NCBI RefSeq assembly: GCF_020740835.1
Contig: NZ_JAINFC010000008.1
Span: 1 to 41,107 of the forward strand
Reading direction: 5' to 3'
Length of the DNA: 41,107 bases
From: Streptomyces sp. UNOC14_S4
GTDB lineage: Bacteria > Actinomycetota > Actinomycetes > Streptomycetales > Streptomycetaceae
Shown: positions 7,826-17,650 of the stretch, piece after piece
How positions within the stretch are numbered: the stretch's first letter is position 1
How the letters are laid out: the number at the start of each line of letters is the position of its first letter
Notes under the pieces: generated by a model
What the model saw: the letters and a program-made list of their open reading frames with translations, nothing else
The model's database searches: none
What the model was told of the DNA's origin: nothing
Translations under genes and position numbers: made by a program

Positions 7826-10528
7826 ATGGAGAACACCCTGGAGCGGCCCTCACCGCCCGTGCACGCCCTGCTGACGGACGGTGCGACCGTGCGGGTCCGG
7901 CAGGCGGTGCCGGAGGATCACGCGGCCGTCCTGCGGATGTACCGGCGGATGTCTCCCGAGAGCCTGCGCCTGCGGTTCTTCTCGACGGGCTCCCGCAACG
8001 AGCAGCGAGCGGCCGACCGGGTGTGCACCGGCGGGCGGCCGGGCGAACGGGCGCTGCTCGCGGAAGCGGGCGGCGGCGAGATCGCGGGCATCGCCGAGTA
8101 CCACGCCGACCCCGCGCTTCCGGCCCGGGCCGAGGTCGCCCTGGCCGTTGCCGACGAGTGGCACCACCGTGGCGTCGGCACCCTGCTGCTGGAGCACCTG
8201 GTGGATGCCGCCCGCTCGGACGGGCTGGAAGCCTTGACCGCTGAGGCGCTCAGCGAGAACTATCCGGTCCTCAGGGTCTTCGCGGATCTCGGCCTGCCGC
8301 TCACCCGGCGTTTCGACGGCCCGGAGGTCCACGTCACGGTCCGGCTGTCGCGGGACGAGGACTATCTGGCCGCCCTGGATGCCCGGGGCCGGACCGCCGA
8401 CGTCGCCAGCATGGAGCCGCTGCTGCGCCCGAGGTCCGTGGTCGTCATCGGCGCGGGCCGCCGGCCGGGCTCGGTGGGGCGGGCGATCCTGCGCAACCTC
8501 CGCGCCGGCGGATTCACCGGCCGCGTACACGCCGTCAATCCGCACGCGCAGGTCATCGAGCGTCTCCCCTGCCACGCGGCCGTCTCGGACCTGCCCGGAC
8601 CACCCGAGCTGGCCGTCGTCGCGGTGCCCTGCGCCGCGGTGCCGTCCGTCGCCGAGGAGTGCGGCCGGTGCGGCGTACGGGCGCTGCTCGTCGTGACCTC
8701 GGGGCTCGATGCCTCCCAGGCGGCGGCCCTGCGGGCGGCCTGCCGCCGGTACGGGATGCGGCTGGTCGGCCCCAACTGCCTCGGTCTGGCCAACACCGAG
8801 CAGGGCATCCGGCTGGACGCGACCTTCGCGGCCCGCGGCCCGCTGCCCGGCACGGCAGGCGTCGCCGCGCAGTCGGGCGGCGTGGGCATCGCCCTGCTCG
8901 GCGGCCTGTCCCGGCTCGGCATCGGCGTCTCCTCCTTCGTCTCGCTCGGCGACAAGTACGACGTCAGCGGCAACGACCTCCTCCAGTGGTGGGAGGGCGA
9001 CGGGCGCACCGGCCTCGCCGTCCTGCATCTGGAGTCCTTCGGCAACCCCCGGGCCTTCTCCCGCACCGCCCGCCGGGTCGGCCACCGGATGCCGGTGCTC
9101 ACCGTGGACGCCGGGCGCTCGGAAGCCGGCCGCCGCGCCGCGGCCTCGCACACGGCCGCGGCCGCCACGCCCACGATGACCCGGCAGGCGCTCTTCACCC
9201 AGGCGGGCATCATCGCCACCCGGAGCCTCGGTGAACTGCTCGATGCCATGGCGCTGTTGCACTCCCAGCCGCTGCCGACCGGCGACTCGGTGGTCGTGGT
9301 CACCAATGCCGGTGGTGCCGGCGTGCTGGCGGCCGACGCCTGCAGTGAAGCGGGACTGAGGATCCGGCCACCGGAACCCGGGCTGGCGGCCGACCTGGCA
9401 GCGGTGCTGCCCGACGGGGCCACCGTCGGCAACCCGGTCGACGCCACCGCGGCCGTCTCCGAGGAGGAGCTGCGCGCCTGCCTCGACCGGCTGGCGGCGC
9501 ACCGCGACGTCGACGCCGTCCTGGGCGTGTTCGTGCCCACGGCCCTCGCGGCGGCCACCGGCGACGACCTGGTGCGGGCGCTCACCCACAGCCCGGGCCG
9601 CGCTTCCGTCACCACGGCGGCCGTGCTCCTCGAACAGCCCGCGCGGGTCGAGCTGCTGGCGGCCGACGCCGACGGCACCGTGCCGGCCTTCGCCGACCCG
9701 CAGGACGCCGCCCGCGCCCTGGCATACGCCGTCACCTACGCCCGGTGGCGCGCACGACCGCGGGCGGAGGCGGCGGAACCGCCCGGCGCCGACACCGGAC
9801 GTGCCCGGGCCGAGGTGGCTTCCTGGCTCGCCGCGCACCCGGAGGGCGGCTGGCTGGACCCGACCGCGTGCGCGCGGCTCCTGGGGTACTACGGCATTCC
9901 GCAGATCGCCTGGGAGTGGGTGTGCGACGAGGACGCCGCCGTCGCGGCGGCACGGCGGCTCGCCGGGCCACGGGGCCGCGCCGTGCTGAAGGCGCACTGG
10001 CCGGGGCTGGTGCACAAGACGGCCGAGGGCGCCCTCCGCCTCGATCTCCAAGGCGACGACGAGGTACGGGGCGCCTACCGCGACCTCGCGGCCCGCTTCG
10101 GCGAAAAGCTCTCCGGAGTGGTCGTCCAGCCGCAGGCGTCCCCCGTGCTCGAACTGGTGGCCGGAGCGGTGCAGGACGAGGTCTTCGGCCCCCTCGTGCT
10201 CTTCGGCCAGGGCGGCACCGCGACCGACGTGCTGGCCGACCACGCCGCCCGGCTCGCCCCGCTCACCACCTACGACGTGGACGACCTGATCACTTCGCCG
10301 CGCTGCGCCCGCCTGCTGTCCGGCCACCCCGGCGCCGCCCCCGTCGACCTCGGCGCACTGGAGCAGTTGCTGCTGCGCCTGTCCCGGATGGCGTGCGACC
10401 TGCCGCAGCTCGCGGAGGCGGACCTCAACCCGGTGGTGGCGAGCCCGGACGGCGTCACGGCACTCGACGCCCGCATCCGGCTCGTGCCGCGCCACGCGCA
10501 CGACCCGTACCTGCGGCGACTGCGCTGA
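7826..10528 (+). CDS. GNAT acetyltransferase fused to ADP-forming acetyl/acyl-CoA ligase
   Basis: 900 residues. An N-terminal GNAT domain (about 20-180) has the acetyl-CoA loop HHRGVGTLLLEHL. It is followed by a CoA-binding Rossmann domain (from about 200, VVVIGAGRRPGSVG), a ligase domain with the phospho-His motif SHTAAA (about 440), and an ATP-grasp domain (about 690-900, with HKTAEGALRLDL). This is the architecture of Pat/AcsD-like protein lysine acetyltransferases with the GNAT at the N-terminus; the ligase half has retained its SHT histidine. It could either make or use acyl-CoA with ATP, or acetylate proteins. Its place inside a hydrogenase operon, after hypC and before the structural genes, suggests metabolic control or acetate energy conservation during hydrogen turnover (inference). 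The ATG at 7826 directly abuts GGGAGG; spacing is short but MENTL is the first plausible start. Confidence 0.85.
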   Translation: MENTLERPSPPVHALLTDGATVRVRQAVPEDHAAVLRMYRRMSPESLRLRFFSTGSRNEQRAADRVCTGGRPGERALLAEAGGGEIAGIAEYHADPALPARAEVALAVADEWHHRGVGTLLLEHLVDAARSDGLEALTAEALSENYPVLRVFADLGLPLTRRFDGPEVHVTVRLSRDEDYLAALDARGRTADVASMEPLLRPRSVVVIGAGRRPGSVGRAILRNLRAGGFTGRVHAVNPHAQVIERLPCHAAVSDLPGPPELAVVAVPCAAVPSVAEECGRCGVRALLVVTSGLDASQAAALRAACRRYGMRLVGPNCLGLANTEQGIRLDATFAARGPLPGTAGVAAQSGGVGIALLGGLSRLGIGVSSFVSLGDKYDVSGNDLLQWWEGDGRTGLAVLHLESFGNPRAFSRTARRVGHRMPVLTVDAGRSEAGRRAAASHTAAAATPTMTRQALFTQAGIIATRSLGELLDAMALLHSQPLPTGDSVVVVTNAGGAGVLAADACSEAGLRIRPPEPGLAADLAAVLPDGATVGNPVDATAAVSEEELRACLDRLAAHRDVDAVLGVFVPTALAAATGDDLVRALTHSPGRASVTTAAVLLEQPARVELLAADADGTVPAFADPQDAARALAYAVTYARWRARPRAEAAEPPGADTGRARAEVASWLAAHPEGGWLDPTACARLLGYYGIPQIAWEWVCDEDAAVAAARRLAGPRGRAVLKAHWPGLVHKTAEGALRLDLQGDDEVRGAYRDLAARFGEKLSGVVVQPQASPVLELVAGAVQDEVFGPLVLFGQGGTATDVLADHAARLAPLTTYDVDDLITSPRCARLLSGHPGAAPVDLGALEQLLLRLSRMACDLPQLAEADLNPVVASPDGVTALDARIRLVPRHAHDPYLRRLR

Positions 10529-10559
10529 GAACGCGGCACGGCCCGAGGGAAAGGCCACG

Positions 10560-10887
10560 ATGACCATGAAGCGGAACAGAGCCGGAAAACCTGGGCATCC
10601 GCCGCGAGGTGATCGCCGACATCGTCGTGGGCACCATGTGGCTCACTCCCGCCACGTTCGACGTGCGGGTTCGGGACGGTGTGGTCACGCTGAGAGGACA
10701 GCTGGAACGGCGCGGCGAGGTCTCGGTGCTGCTGCGGCTGACGGAACAGGTCGACGGGGTCGCCCCGGTCGTCGACGAGCTGACGTACCGGGTCGACGAC
10801 TCGCGTCCGCCCCGGCCGGCCGAGCGGACGCTGCTCGGCCTCGCCGGGGACCGATCCGCTGCCGCGCCCGACCGGACAGGAGAGACC
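10560..10887 (+). pseudogene. Remnant of a CBS-BON domain protein
   Basis: An ATG-ACC-ATG with a GAGGGAAAG ribosome site at 10549-10557 starts a short peptide (MTMKRNRAGK) resembling the first residues of CBS-pair proteins. After about 10 codons the homology jumps frame to NLGIRREVIADI...WLTPATFDVRVRDGVV, the C-terminal BON domain of such proteins, readable to about 10806. Both CBS domains (roughly 120-140 residues) are missing, so a deletion with frameshift is the simplest reading. The BON frame has no stop before the downstream hydrogenase beta subunit, so a GTG at 10609 could in principle give a BON-beta fusion. CBS-BON proteins are common neighbours of dormancy-type genes in actinobacteria. 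Confidence 0.65.
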
Positions 10888-12060
10888 ATGGGTTCCGCGA
10901 CCACGACGCACGACGTTGCGGGCCCGAAGGACACGGCCTGCGTCCTCGACCGTGCCGGGCTCGACGCACTCGTGCAGGTCCTCCGTGCGCGTGGCCGCAC
11001 GGTGGTCGGCCCCACGCGGCGCGACGGCGCCATCGTCCTGGCCGAGCTGGAGTCCGCCGCCGAGCTTCCCTACGGCTGGGGCGTGGAGCTGGAGGGCGGT
11101 CACTACCGGGTGATCCGGCGCGGCGACGAGGCGGCGTTCGCCCACAGCGCCGGCCCCCAGTCCTGGAAGAACTTCCTGCTCCCGCAGCGCGTGCGCCAGT
11201 GGACCGCCGACCGCGGGCCCGACGGCGAGCTGACGGTACGGCCCGAGCGGCACGAGCCGGCCTCGTACGCCTTCCTGGGCGTACGGCCCTGCGATCTGCG
11301 CGCCATCGCCATCCAGGACCGGGTCCTGACCGGCGGGCGGCACAAGGACGACGCCTATCAGGCCCGGCGCGACGGCGCCTTCCTCATCGCCGTGGAGTGC
11401 GCCGAGCCCGGAGCCACCTGTTTCTGCGTCTCCATGGGCACCGGCCCGGCCGCCGGGCCCGGGTACGACATCGCGATGACGGAGGTGCTCGACGGTGCCG
11501 GGCACCGCTTCCTCGCCCGCGCCGGGACGCCCGAAGGGGCCGAGGTCCTGGCCGGATTGCCGCGCCGGGCCGCCGACTCCGTCACCCGCACCGCGGCCCG
11601 CGAGGCGGTCGAGGCCGCCGCGGGCCGCATGGGCCGCACCATGCCGGAGGTGGACCTGCGGGCGCTGCTGGCGGGAACACTGGACGCGGAGCGCTGGAAC
11701 GACGTCGCCTCCCGCTGCCTGACCTGCGGCAACTGCACCATGGCCTGCCCCACCTGCTTCTGCACCACCACCGAGGACGTCACCGACCTCACCGGTGACC
11801 ACGCGGAGCGCTGGAGCCGCTGGGAATCCTGCTACGACCTCGACTTCTCCCACCTCCAGGGCGGCCCCGTCCGGGCGTCCGGGCGCAGCCGCTACCGGCA
11901 GTGGCTCACCCACAAACTGGGCACCTGGTACGACCAGTTCGGCAGTTCGGGCTGCGTCGGGTGCGGCCGGTGCATCGTGTGGTGCCCGGTCGCCATCGAC
12001 ATCACCGAAGAGGCCCACGCCCTCCACCAGGAGGCCCTCGGCAAGGACGGCTCGTCATGA
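10888..12060 (+). CDS. [NiFe]-hydrogenase beta subunit, 4Fe-4S dicluster (HydB/AsrA-like)
   Basis: 390 residues. The N-terminal two thirds match the anaerobic sulfite reductase A / sulfhydrogenase beta family (YAFLGVRPCDLRAI, AVECAEPGATCFC). Two ferredoxin-type clusters sit at about 277-290 (CLTCGNCTMACPTC) and 355-366 (CVGCGRCIVWCP). It passes electrons between the small subunit and the FAD/NAD(P) gamma subunit. The ATG at 10888 follows AGGAGAG by six bases; the same frame is open upstream through the BON remnant, but this is the normal family start. The stop overlaps the next gene (ATGA). Confidence 0.92.
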   Translation: MGSATTTHDVAGPKDTACVLDRAGLDALVQVLRARGRTVVGPTRRDGAIVLAELESAAELPYGWGVELEGGHYRVIRRGDEAAFAHSAGPQSWKNFLLPQRVRQWTADRGPDGELTVRPERHEPASYAFLGVRPCDLRAIAIQDRVLTGGRHKDDAYQARRDGAFLIAVECAEPGATCFCVSMGTGPAAGPGYDIAMTEVLDGAGHRFLARAGTPEGAEVLAGLPRRAADSVTRTAAREAVEAAAGRMGRTMPEVDLRALLAGTLDAERWNDVASRCLTCGNCTMACPTCFCTTTEDVTDLTGDHAERWSRWESCYDLDFSHLQGGPVRASGRSRYRQWLTHKLGTWYDQFGSSGCVGCGRCIVWCPVAIDITEEAHALHQEALGKDGSS

Positions 12061-12512
12061 TCAGGACCGGCCTCTTCTCGGCCATCCCCAAGGACCACCG
12101 CGACCGGCTGACGGCTCTCGGCCGTGAGGTGTCGTTCCCTGCCGGGACCCGCATTTTCGAGGAGGGGTCCAAGGCCGACCGCTTCTGGGTCGTCCACACC
12201 GGCGGCGTGGCCCTGGACCTGCACGTGCCCGGCCGGCAGCGGGCCGTCGTCGAGACCATCGGGTCCGGGGAACTGCTGGGCTGGTCCTGGGTGTGCCCGC
12301 CCCGGCAGTGGCATCTGGGTGCCGAGGCCGTCAGCCCGGTGCGTGCCTGGGAGTTCGACGCCCAGGAAGTCCTCGACCTGTGCGACCGCGACCCGGCGGT
12401 CGATCACGCGCTGCTCACCTACGTCGTCGGGACCATCGGCCACCGGCTGCGGTCCGCCCGTACGCGCCTGCTCGACCTGTACGGCCCGTACGGGAGCGGA
12501 GAACCGCGGTGA
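12057..12512 (+). CDS. Single-domain cyclic-nucleotide-binding protein
   Basis: 151 residues forming one CRP/FNR-type cyclic nucleotide-binding fold: FSAIPKDHRDRLTALG entry helix, FPAGTRIFEEGSKADRFWVV strands, IGSGELLGWSW (the phosphate-binding-cassette region), then the C helix ending in RLRSARTRLLDLY. There is no DNA-binding helix-turn-helix. The usual phosphate-binding Arg of cAMP receptors is not obvious, so ligand binding is uncertain. It overlaps both neighbours by four bases, between the beta and gamma hydrogenase genes, so it is probably made in equal amounts and acts as a regulatory or structural subunit (inference). Confidence 0.87.
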   Translation: MIRTGLFSAIPKDHRDRLTALGREVSFPAGTRIFEEGSKADRFWVVHTGGVALDLHVPGRQRAVVETIGSGELLGWSWVCPPRQWHLGAEAVSPVRAWEFDAQEVLDLCDRDPAVDHALLTYVVGTIGHRLRSARTRLLDLYGPYGSGEPR

Positions 12513-13315
12513 CGGCGGTTCCCCTTCCCTACCGCGTGGTGGACACCCGTCCCGAGACCGCCGACACCGTCACCTTCCGCCTGGAGCCGGTGCACGAGGC
12601 GCTGTCGCCTTTCGCACCGGGCCAGTTCGCGATGATCTACGCGTTCGGCATCGGCGAGGCCCCGGTCTCCGTGGCGGGCATCCTCCCCGACGGCGGCCTG
12701 CTGCACACCGTCCGCGCGGTCGGCGCGGTCTCCCGCGCCCTGTACGGGCTGGGGCAGGGGGCCGTGGTCGGGATGCGCGGGCCGTTCGGCACCGGCTGGG
12801 ACCTGCCGTCGGCCGCAGGGGACGACCTGCTCGTCGTCGCGGGCGGCATCGGTCTCGCTCCCCTGCGTCCTGTGGTGCACTCGGCTCTGGCCGCACCGCA
12901 GGGCCACGGACGGCTGAACGTCCTCGTCGGCGCCCGCACCCCCGATGACCTGCTCTACCGGGACGAGCTCGACGGCTGGGCCAGGCCGTACCGCGGCGTC
13001 ACGGTCGACCGCCCGTCGGCGGACTGGCGAGGCCGGGTCGGCGTCGTCACCACCCTGCTCGACGACGCGCACTTCTCCCCCGCCGAAACCACGGCCTTCG
13101 TCTGCGGGCCCGAGGTCATGATCCGGGCCACCGCCCGCGAACTGCTCGCCCGCGGCCTGGCCCCCGACCGGATCCTGATCTCCCTCGAACGCAACATGCA
13201 CTGCGCCACCGGCCACTGCGGCCATTGCCAGCTCGGTCCCCTGCTGCTGTGCCGCGACGGCCCCGTCGTCGGCTACGGGCGTGCCGAGCCCCTCCTCTCC
13301 GTGCGGGAGTTGTGA
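12509..13315 (+). CDS. [NiFe]-hydrogenase gamma subunit, FAD/NAD(P)H oxidoreductase
   Basis: 268 residues of the ferredoxin-NADP reductase / dihydroorotate dehydrogenase electron-transfer family: FAD-binding barrel with [13 protein letters not shown](P)-binding motif [23 protein letters not shown] near the end of the Rossmann domain, and a C-terminal [2Fe-2S] ligand set [17 protein letters not shown] (about 231-247). In group 3b enzymes this subunit exchanges electrons with NADP(H). The GTG at 12509 overlaps the upstream stop (GTGA); GGGAGCGGAG lies 6-15 bases upstream. It is two bases from the next ATG. Confidence 0.93.
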   Translation: MTAVPLPYRVVDTRPETADTVTFRLEPVHEALSPFAPGQFAMIYAFGIGEAPVSVAGILPDGGLLHTVRAVGAVSRALYGLGQGAVVGMRGPFGTGWDLPSAAGDDLLVVAGGIGLAPLRPVVHSALAAPQGHGRLNVLVGARTPDDLLYRDELDGWARPYRGVTVDRPSADWRGRVGVVTTLLDDAHFSPAETTAFVCGPEVMIRATARELLARGLAPDRILISLERNMHCATGHCGHCQLGPLLLCRDGPVVGYGRAEPLLSVREL

Positions 13316-13317
13316 CC

Positions 13318-14139
13318 ATGGACGCCACAGCTCCGCGCCGCCCCCGGCTCGGCGTCTTCAAGTTCGCCTCCTGCGACGGCTGCCAGCTCACCCTGCTCGA
13401 CTGCGAGGACGAGCTCCTCCCGCTGGCCGGGGAGATGGACATCGCCTACTTCCTGGAGGCGTCCAGCGCGGTCGAGCCGGGGCCGTACGACCTGTCGCTG
13501 GTCGAGGGGTCCGTCACCACGGCGGAGGACGCCGAACGCATCCGCCGCATCCGCGCCGAGTCCCGCACGCTCGTCACCATCGGCGCCTGCGCCACGGCCG
13601 GGGGCGTGCAGGCGCTGCGCAACTTCGCGGACGTCGACGAGTTCCGCGAGATCGTGTACGCCAGGCCCGAGTACGTCGACACCCTCGCCACCTCCACCCC
13701 CATCGCCGCCCACGTCCCCGTCGACCTCGAACTCCAGGGCTGCCCCATCGATCGCGGCCAGTTGCTGGAGGTCATCACCGCGTTCCTCGCCGGACGCAGG
13801 CCGGACATCCCCCGCCACAGCGTCTGCTTCGAATGCAAGCGGCGCGGCACCCCCTGCGTGACCGTCGCCCACGGCACCCCCTGCCTGGGGCCCGTCACCC
13901 ACGCCGGGTGCGGCGCCCTGTGTCCGTCCTACCGGCGCGGCTGCTACGGCTGTTTCGGCCCGTCCGGCTCGGTCAACATGCCCGCGATGATCCCGCTGTT
14001 GCGCAGCGACGGCATGAGCGACGAGGACGTGCTGCGGATCCTCCACACGTTCAACGTCGCCAAGTTCGCCGAGATCGAGACCACGGAGGAAGCCCCGCAC
14101 CGCTGGGCCGCTCCACGGCCGGACGGGGAGCAGCCGTGA
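13318..14139 (+). CDS. [NiFe]-hydrogenase delta (small) subunit
   Basis: 273 residues of the NADH-ubiquinone oxidoreductase 20 kDa family. Cys ligands of the proximal cluster are visible in [24 protein letters not shown] and further CxxC/CxxxxC pairs in [20 protein letters not shown] and GCYGCFG, which suggests three Fe-S clusters. It has no Tat signal peptide, so the enzyme is cytoplasmic, as expected for group 3. It bridges the NiFe site of the large subunit and the beta/gamma electron module. It overlaps the large subunit by four bases. Confidence 0.94.
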   Translation: MDATAPRRPRLGVFKFASCDGCQLTLLDCEDELLPLAGEMDIAYFLEASSAVEPGPYDLSLVEGSVTTAEDAERIRRIRAESRTLVTIGACATAGGVQALRNFADVDEFREIVYARPEYVDTLATSTPIAAHVPVDLELQGCPIDRGQLLEVITAFLAGRRPDIPRHSVCFECKRRGTPCVTVAHGTPCLGPVTHAGCGALCPSYRRGCYGCFGPSGSVNMPAMIPLLRSDGMSDEDVLRILHTFNVAKFAEIETTEEAPHRWAAPRPDGEQP

Positions 14140-15458
14140 CACACCGTGGTTCGCGCGTCCTGCACGTCGGTTCCCTCGCCCGCGTCGAGGGCGAAGGAGC
14201 ACTCCATCTGACCGTCGACGCCAACACCGTCACCGCGGCCCAGCTGAAGATCTACGAACCGCCCCGGTTCTTCGAGGCGTTCCTGCGCGGGCGCCGGCAC
14301 ACCGAACCGCCCGACATCACCTCCCGGGTCTGCGGCATCTGCCCGGTCGCCTACCAGATGAGCGCCTGCCGGGCGATCGAGGACGTCTGCGGTGTCACCG
14401 TCGACGGTCAACTGGCCGCACTGCGGCGCCTGCTGTACTGCGGCGAGTGGATCGAGAGCCAGACCCTGCACATCCACCTGCTGCACGCCCCCGACTTCCT
14501 CGGCTACGACAGTGCCATCCACCTCTCCCGCGACCGCCGCGCGGACGTCGAACGGGGCCTGCGGATCAAGCAGGCGGGCAACGCCATCCTGGAACTCCTG
14601 GGTGGCCGCTCCATCCACCCCGTCAACGTCCGCGTCGGCGGCTTCCACCGCACCCCCACCCGTTCCGAGCTGCGCCCGCTGGCCGAGCGGCTGCGACGGG
14701 CGCGTGACGACGCGGAGGAGACCGTCCGCTGGGTGGCGGGCTTCGACTTCCCCGACGCCGCATGCGACGCCGACCTGTTCGCACTCGCCGAACCCGGCAC
14801 GTACGCCATCGACGGCGGCACCCCCACCGTCCTCCCCTACGGGGACGGGCAGGAGGCGCGCGCCTTCCCCGTAAGGGACTTCACCGCCCACGTGGTGGAG
14901 GAGCAGGTGCCGTATTCGACCGCGCTCCAGGCCCGGCTCGACGGCCGCCGGCACCTGACCGGCTCCCTCGCCCGGTACGCCATCAGCGGCCACCTGCTCC
15001 CGCCCTCCGTACGGGAAGCCGCCCGTGCCGCGGGCCTCGACGGTGTGTGCCGCAATCCCTTCCGCAGCATCGTCGTCCGGGCCGTGGAGGTGCTGTACGC
15101 GATCGAGGAGGCCCTGCGCCTGATCGACACCTACGAGCCGCCGCCACGCCCGGCCGTGGAAGTACCGCCGCGAGCCGGTACCGGCCACGGCGCGACCGAG
15201 GCCCCGCGCGGCACCCTCTACCACCGCTACGTCCTCGACGCGGACGGGATCGTCACCGACGCCCGCCTCGTCCCGCCCACCTCCCAGAACCAGGGCGCCA
15301 TCGAGGAGGACCTGCGGCGGATCGTCCAGGACCGGCTCGCCCACGGCGACGCCACCGACGCCGGGCTGACCCGCCTGTGCGAACGCGCCATCCGCAACCA
15401 CGACCCGTGCATCTCCTGCTCCGCCCACTTCCTCGACCTGACCGTCGAACGAGCGTGA
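14136..15458 (+). CDS. [NiFe]-hydrogenase alpha (large, catalytic) subunit, group 3b-like
   Basis: 440 residues. Both nickel-binding Cys pairs are present: RVCGIC at about 65-70 and DPCISCSAH at about 423-431. The nine residues after the final His (FLDLTVERA) are the expected peptide removed by the operon's own endopeptidase. The L1 context ([15 protein letters not shown]) and partner subunits (Fe-S beta, FAD/NAD gamma, delta) indicate a group 3b bidirectional, NADP-coupled enzyme. Start GTG at 14136 overlaps the small-subunit stop, with CGGGGAG upstream. Subgroup assignment rests on gene order and motifs, not on a phylogeny. Confidence 0.95.
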   Translation: MTHRGSRVLHVGSLARVEGEGALHLTVDANTVTAAQLKIYEPPRFFEAFLRGRRHTEPPDITSRVCGICPVAYQMSACRAIEDVCGVTVDGQLAALRRLLYCGEWIESQTLHIHLLHAPDFLGYDSAIHLSRDRRADVERGLRIKQAGNAILELLGGRSIHPVNVRVGGFHRTPTRSELRPLAERLRRARDDAEETVRWVAGFDFPDAACDADLFALAEPGTYAIDGGTPTVLPYGDGQEARAFPVRDFTAHVVEEQVPYSTALQARLDGRRHLTGSLARYAISGHLLPPSVREAARAAGLDGVCRNPFRSIVVRAVEVLYAIEEALRLIDTYEPPPRPAVEVPPRAGTGHGATEAPRGTLYHRYVLDADGIVTDARLVPPTSQNQGAIEEDLRRIVQDRLAHGDATDAGLTRLCERAIRNHDPCISCSAHFLDLTVERA

Positions 15459-15468
15459 GGACAACCGC

Positions 15469-16596
15469 GTGAAGTACCTCGACGAATACCGCGATCCGCT
15501 GCTCGCCCGGCGCCTGCTGGACGAGCTGCGCCGCACCGCCACCCGCCCCTGGCGGATCATGGAGGTCTGCGGCGGCCAGACGCACACCCTCGTCCGCCAG
15601 GGCATCGACGAACTCCTGCCCGCCGGCATGCGCATGGTGCACGGCCCCGGCTGCCCGGTCTGCGTCACCCCGCTGGAGACCCTCGACCGGGCCATGGCCG
15701 TCGCCGCCCGGCCGGGCGTGATCCTCACCAGCTTCGGCGACATGCTGCGCGTCCCCGGATCGCAGACCGACCTCCTCGCGCTGCGGGCACGCGGGGCGGA
15801 CGTACGCGTCGTCTACTCCCCCATGGACGCGGTCAAGCTCGCCGAGGAGCACCCGGAGTCCGAAGTCGTCTTCCTCGCCGTCGGCTTCGAGACCACGGCG
15901 CCCGCCAACGCCATGGCCGTCCTGCACGCCGCCCGCCTCGGGCTGCGGAACTTCTCGATGCTGGTCAGCCACGTCCTCGTACCGCCCGCCATGACGGCCT
16001 TGCTGGACTCCCCCGAGTGCGAGGTCCAGGCGTTCCTCGCGGCGGGCCACGTGTGCGCGGTGATGGGCTGGACCGAGTACGAGCCCATCGTCGCCCGGTA
16101 TCGCGTCCCCGTCGTCGTCACCGGATTCGAACCCCTCGACCTGCTGGAGGGCATCCTGATGGCCGTCCGGCAACTGGAAGAGGGCAGGGCCGAGGTCGAG
16201 AACCAGTACGTGCGCGCCGTACGCCGCACGGGGAACGACGAGGCGCAGTCCGCGGTCGCCCGGGTCTTCCAGGTCACCGACCGGGCCTGGCGGGGCGTCG
16301 GTGAACTTCCCCGCAGCGGCCTCGAACTCCGCCCGGAATTCGCCGCGTTCGATGCCGCCGGGCGCTACGCGGTCGACACCCTGCACTCCGCCGAACATCC
16401 CGAGTGCATCGCGGGCGGCATCCTCATCGGGGCCAAGCTCCCCACCGACTGCACCGCCTACGGCACCCGCTGCACTCCCCGCCGTCCCCTCGGCGCCCCG
16501 ATGGTGTCGGCCGAGGGCACCTGCGCGGCCTTCCACGCCGCCGGACGAACCGCCGGGCGAACCGCCGCCGTGTCCGCGAAAGGCAGCCCGGCATGA
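15469..16596 (+). CDS. hypD: Hydrogenase formation protein HypD
   Basis: 375 residues. It carries the HypD hallmarks: EVCGGQTHT with the substrate-iron Cys, [20 protein letters not shown], and a C-terminal [4Fe-4S] ligand region with several Cys residues ([25 protein letters not shown]). HypD with HypC assembles the Fe(CN)2CO unit. GTG at 15469 has GTGAGG upstream and lies ten bases after the large subunit. The last ~15 residues ([10 protein letters not shown]...) are a low-complexity extension. The stop overlaps the hypE ATG. Confidence 0.97.
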   Translation: MKYLDEYRDPLLARRLLDELRRTATRPWRIMEVCGGQTHTLVRQGIDELLPAGMRMVHGPGCPVCVTPLETLDRAMAVAARPGVILTSFGDMLRVPGSQTDLLALRARGADVRVVYSPMDAVKLAEEHPESEVVFLAVGFETTAPANAMAVLHAARLGLRNFSMLVSHVLVPPAMTALLDSPECEVQAFLAAGHVCAVMGWTEYEPIVARYRVPVVVTGFEPLDLLEGILMAVRQLEEGRAEVENQYVRAVRRTGNDEAQSAVARVFQVTDRAWRGVGELPRSGLELRPEFAAFDAAGRYAVDTLHSAEHPECIAGGILIGAKLPTDCTAYGTRCTPRRPLGAPMVSAEGTCAAFHAAGRTAGRTAAVSAKGSPA

Positions 16597-17633
16597 CCAC
16601 CACATGTCCTCTGCCGTATGCGGAGAACGAACGCGTCCTGCTCGGCCACGGAGCCGGCGGGCGGCTGACCGCCGAGCTGCTGGAGTCCCTGGTCCTCCCC
16701 GTTCTCGGCGACGGCCGGGAGGGTCCGCTGGAGGACGCCGCCCTGCTGCCGGGCAGCGGGGACCTCGTCATGAGCACGGACGGCTTCGTCGTCAGCCCGC
16801 TCTTCTTCCCCGGCGGGGACATCGGCTCGCTGGCCGTCCACGGCACGGTCAACGACCTGGCGATGCGCGGAGCCGGACCCGTGGCCCTGTCCGTGGCACT
16901 GCTCCTGGAGGAGGGGCTGGAGTTCGGGGACCTGGAGGCCGTTCTCCGCTCGCTGGGCAAGGCGGCCCAGGAAGCCGGCGTGCCGGTGATCACGGGGGAC
17001 ACCAAGGTCGTCGGCCGGGGAGCGGCCGACAAGGTGTTCATCACCACGACCGGAATCGGCAGGCGCCTCCCCGGACTGTCCGTGTCCGCGGCGGCGGCCC
17101 GCCCCGGGGACGCCGTCCTGCTGTCCGGTCCCATCGGCCTGCACGGCACCGCCGTGCTCAGTACGCGCGAGGGGCTCGGTTTCGAAGCCGACATCGCTTC
17201 CGACACCCGTCCACTGCATCGCCTCGTAGCCGCGCTCGCCGGCCTGGGCGGCGAGGTGCACGCCCTGCGCGACCCCACACGGGGCGGACTCGCGGCCGCG
17301 CTCAACGAGATCGCCCACGCCTCGGGCGTGGCAGTGGAGATCGACGAAAGCGCCGTACCGGTCCCGGAACCGGTCGCGGCGGCCTGCGACATCCTCGGGC
17401 TCGACCCGCTGCACGTGGCCAACGAGGGCTGCATGGCCGCCTTCGTGTCGCCCGCCGTGGCCGACGAGGCACTGGCGGTCATGCGCTCCTTGCCCGAGGG
17501 CAGCGGAGCGATGAGGATCGGAGAGGTGGCACCTGCCGACGGGCACCCCGGACGCGTCGTCATGCGCACAGCCGTCGGCGCCCGTCGCGTGATCGACATG
17601 CCGGTCGGCGAACAGCTCCCTCGTATCTGCTGA
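16593..17633 (+). CDS. hypE: Hydrogenase expression/formation protein HypE
   Basis: 346 residues of the PurM/AIR synthase-like family: LGHGAGGRL near the N-terminus, [27 protein letters not shown] and [15 protein letters not shown]. It ends in PRIC, the required C-terminal Cys that HypF carbamoylates and HypE then dehydrates to thiocyanate for delivery as cyanide. It is the last gene of the operon. hypA and hypB (nickel insertion) do not follow; the next sequence is a P450 scrap. Confidence 0.97.
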   Translation: MTTTCPLPYAENERVLLGHGAGGRLTAELLESLVLPVLGDGREGPLEDAALLPGSGDLVMSTDGFVVSPLFFPGGDIGSLAVHGTVNDLAMRGAGPVALSVALLLEEGLEFGDLEAVLRSLGKAAQEAGVPVITGDTKVVGRGAADKVFITTTGIGRRLPGLSVSAAAARPGDAVLLSGPIGLHGTAVLSTREGLGFEADIASDTRPLHRLVAALAGLGGEVHALRDPTRGGLAAALNEIAHASGVAVEIDESAVPVPEPVAAACDILGLDPLHVANEGCMAAFVSPAVADEALAVMRSLPEGSGAMRIGEVAPADGHPGRVVMRTAVGARRVIDMPVGEQLPRIC

Positions 17634-17650
17634 CCAGAGGCCGGAGGGAC

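Noticed and set aside
10560..11798. + strand ORF of 412 codons starting at ATG 10560
   Set aside because: After the first few codons it is an out-of-frame Arg/Gly/Pro-rich reading of the BON remnant and beta subunit.
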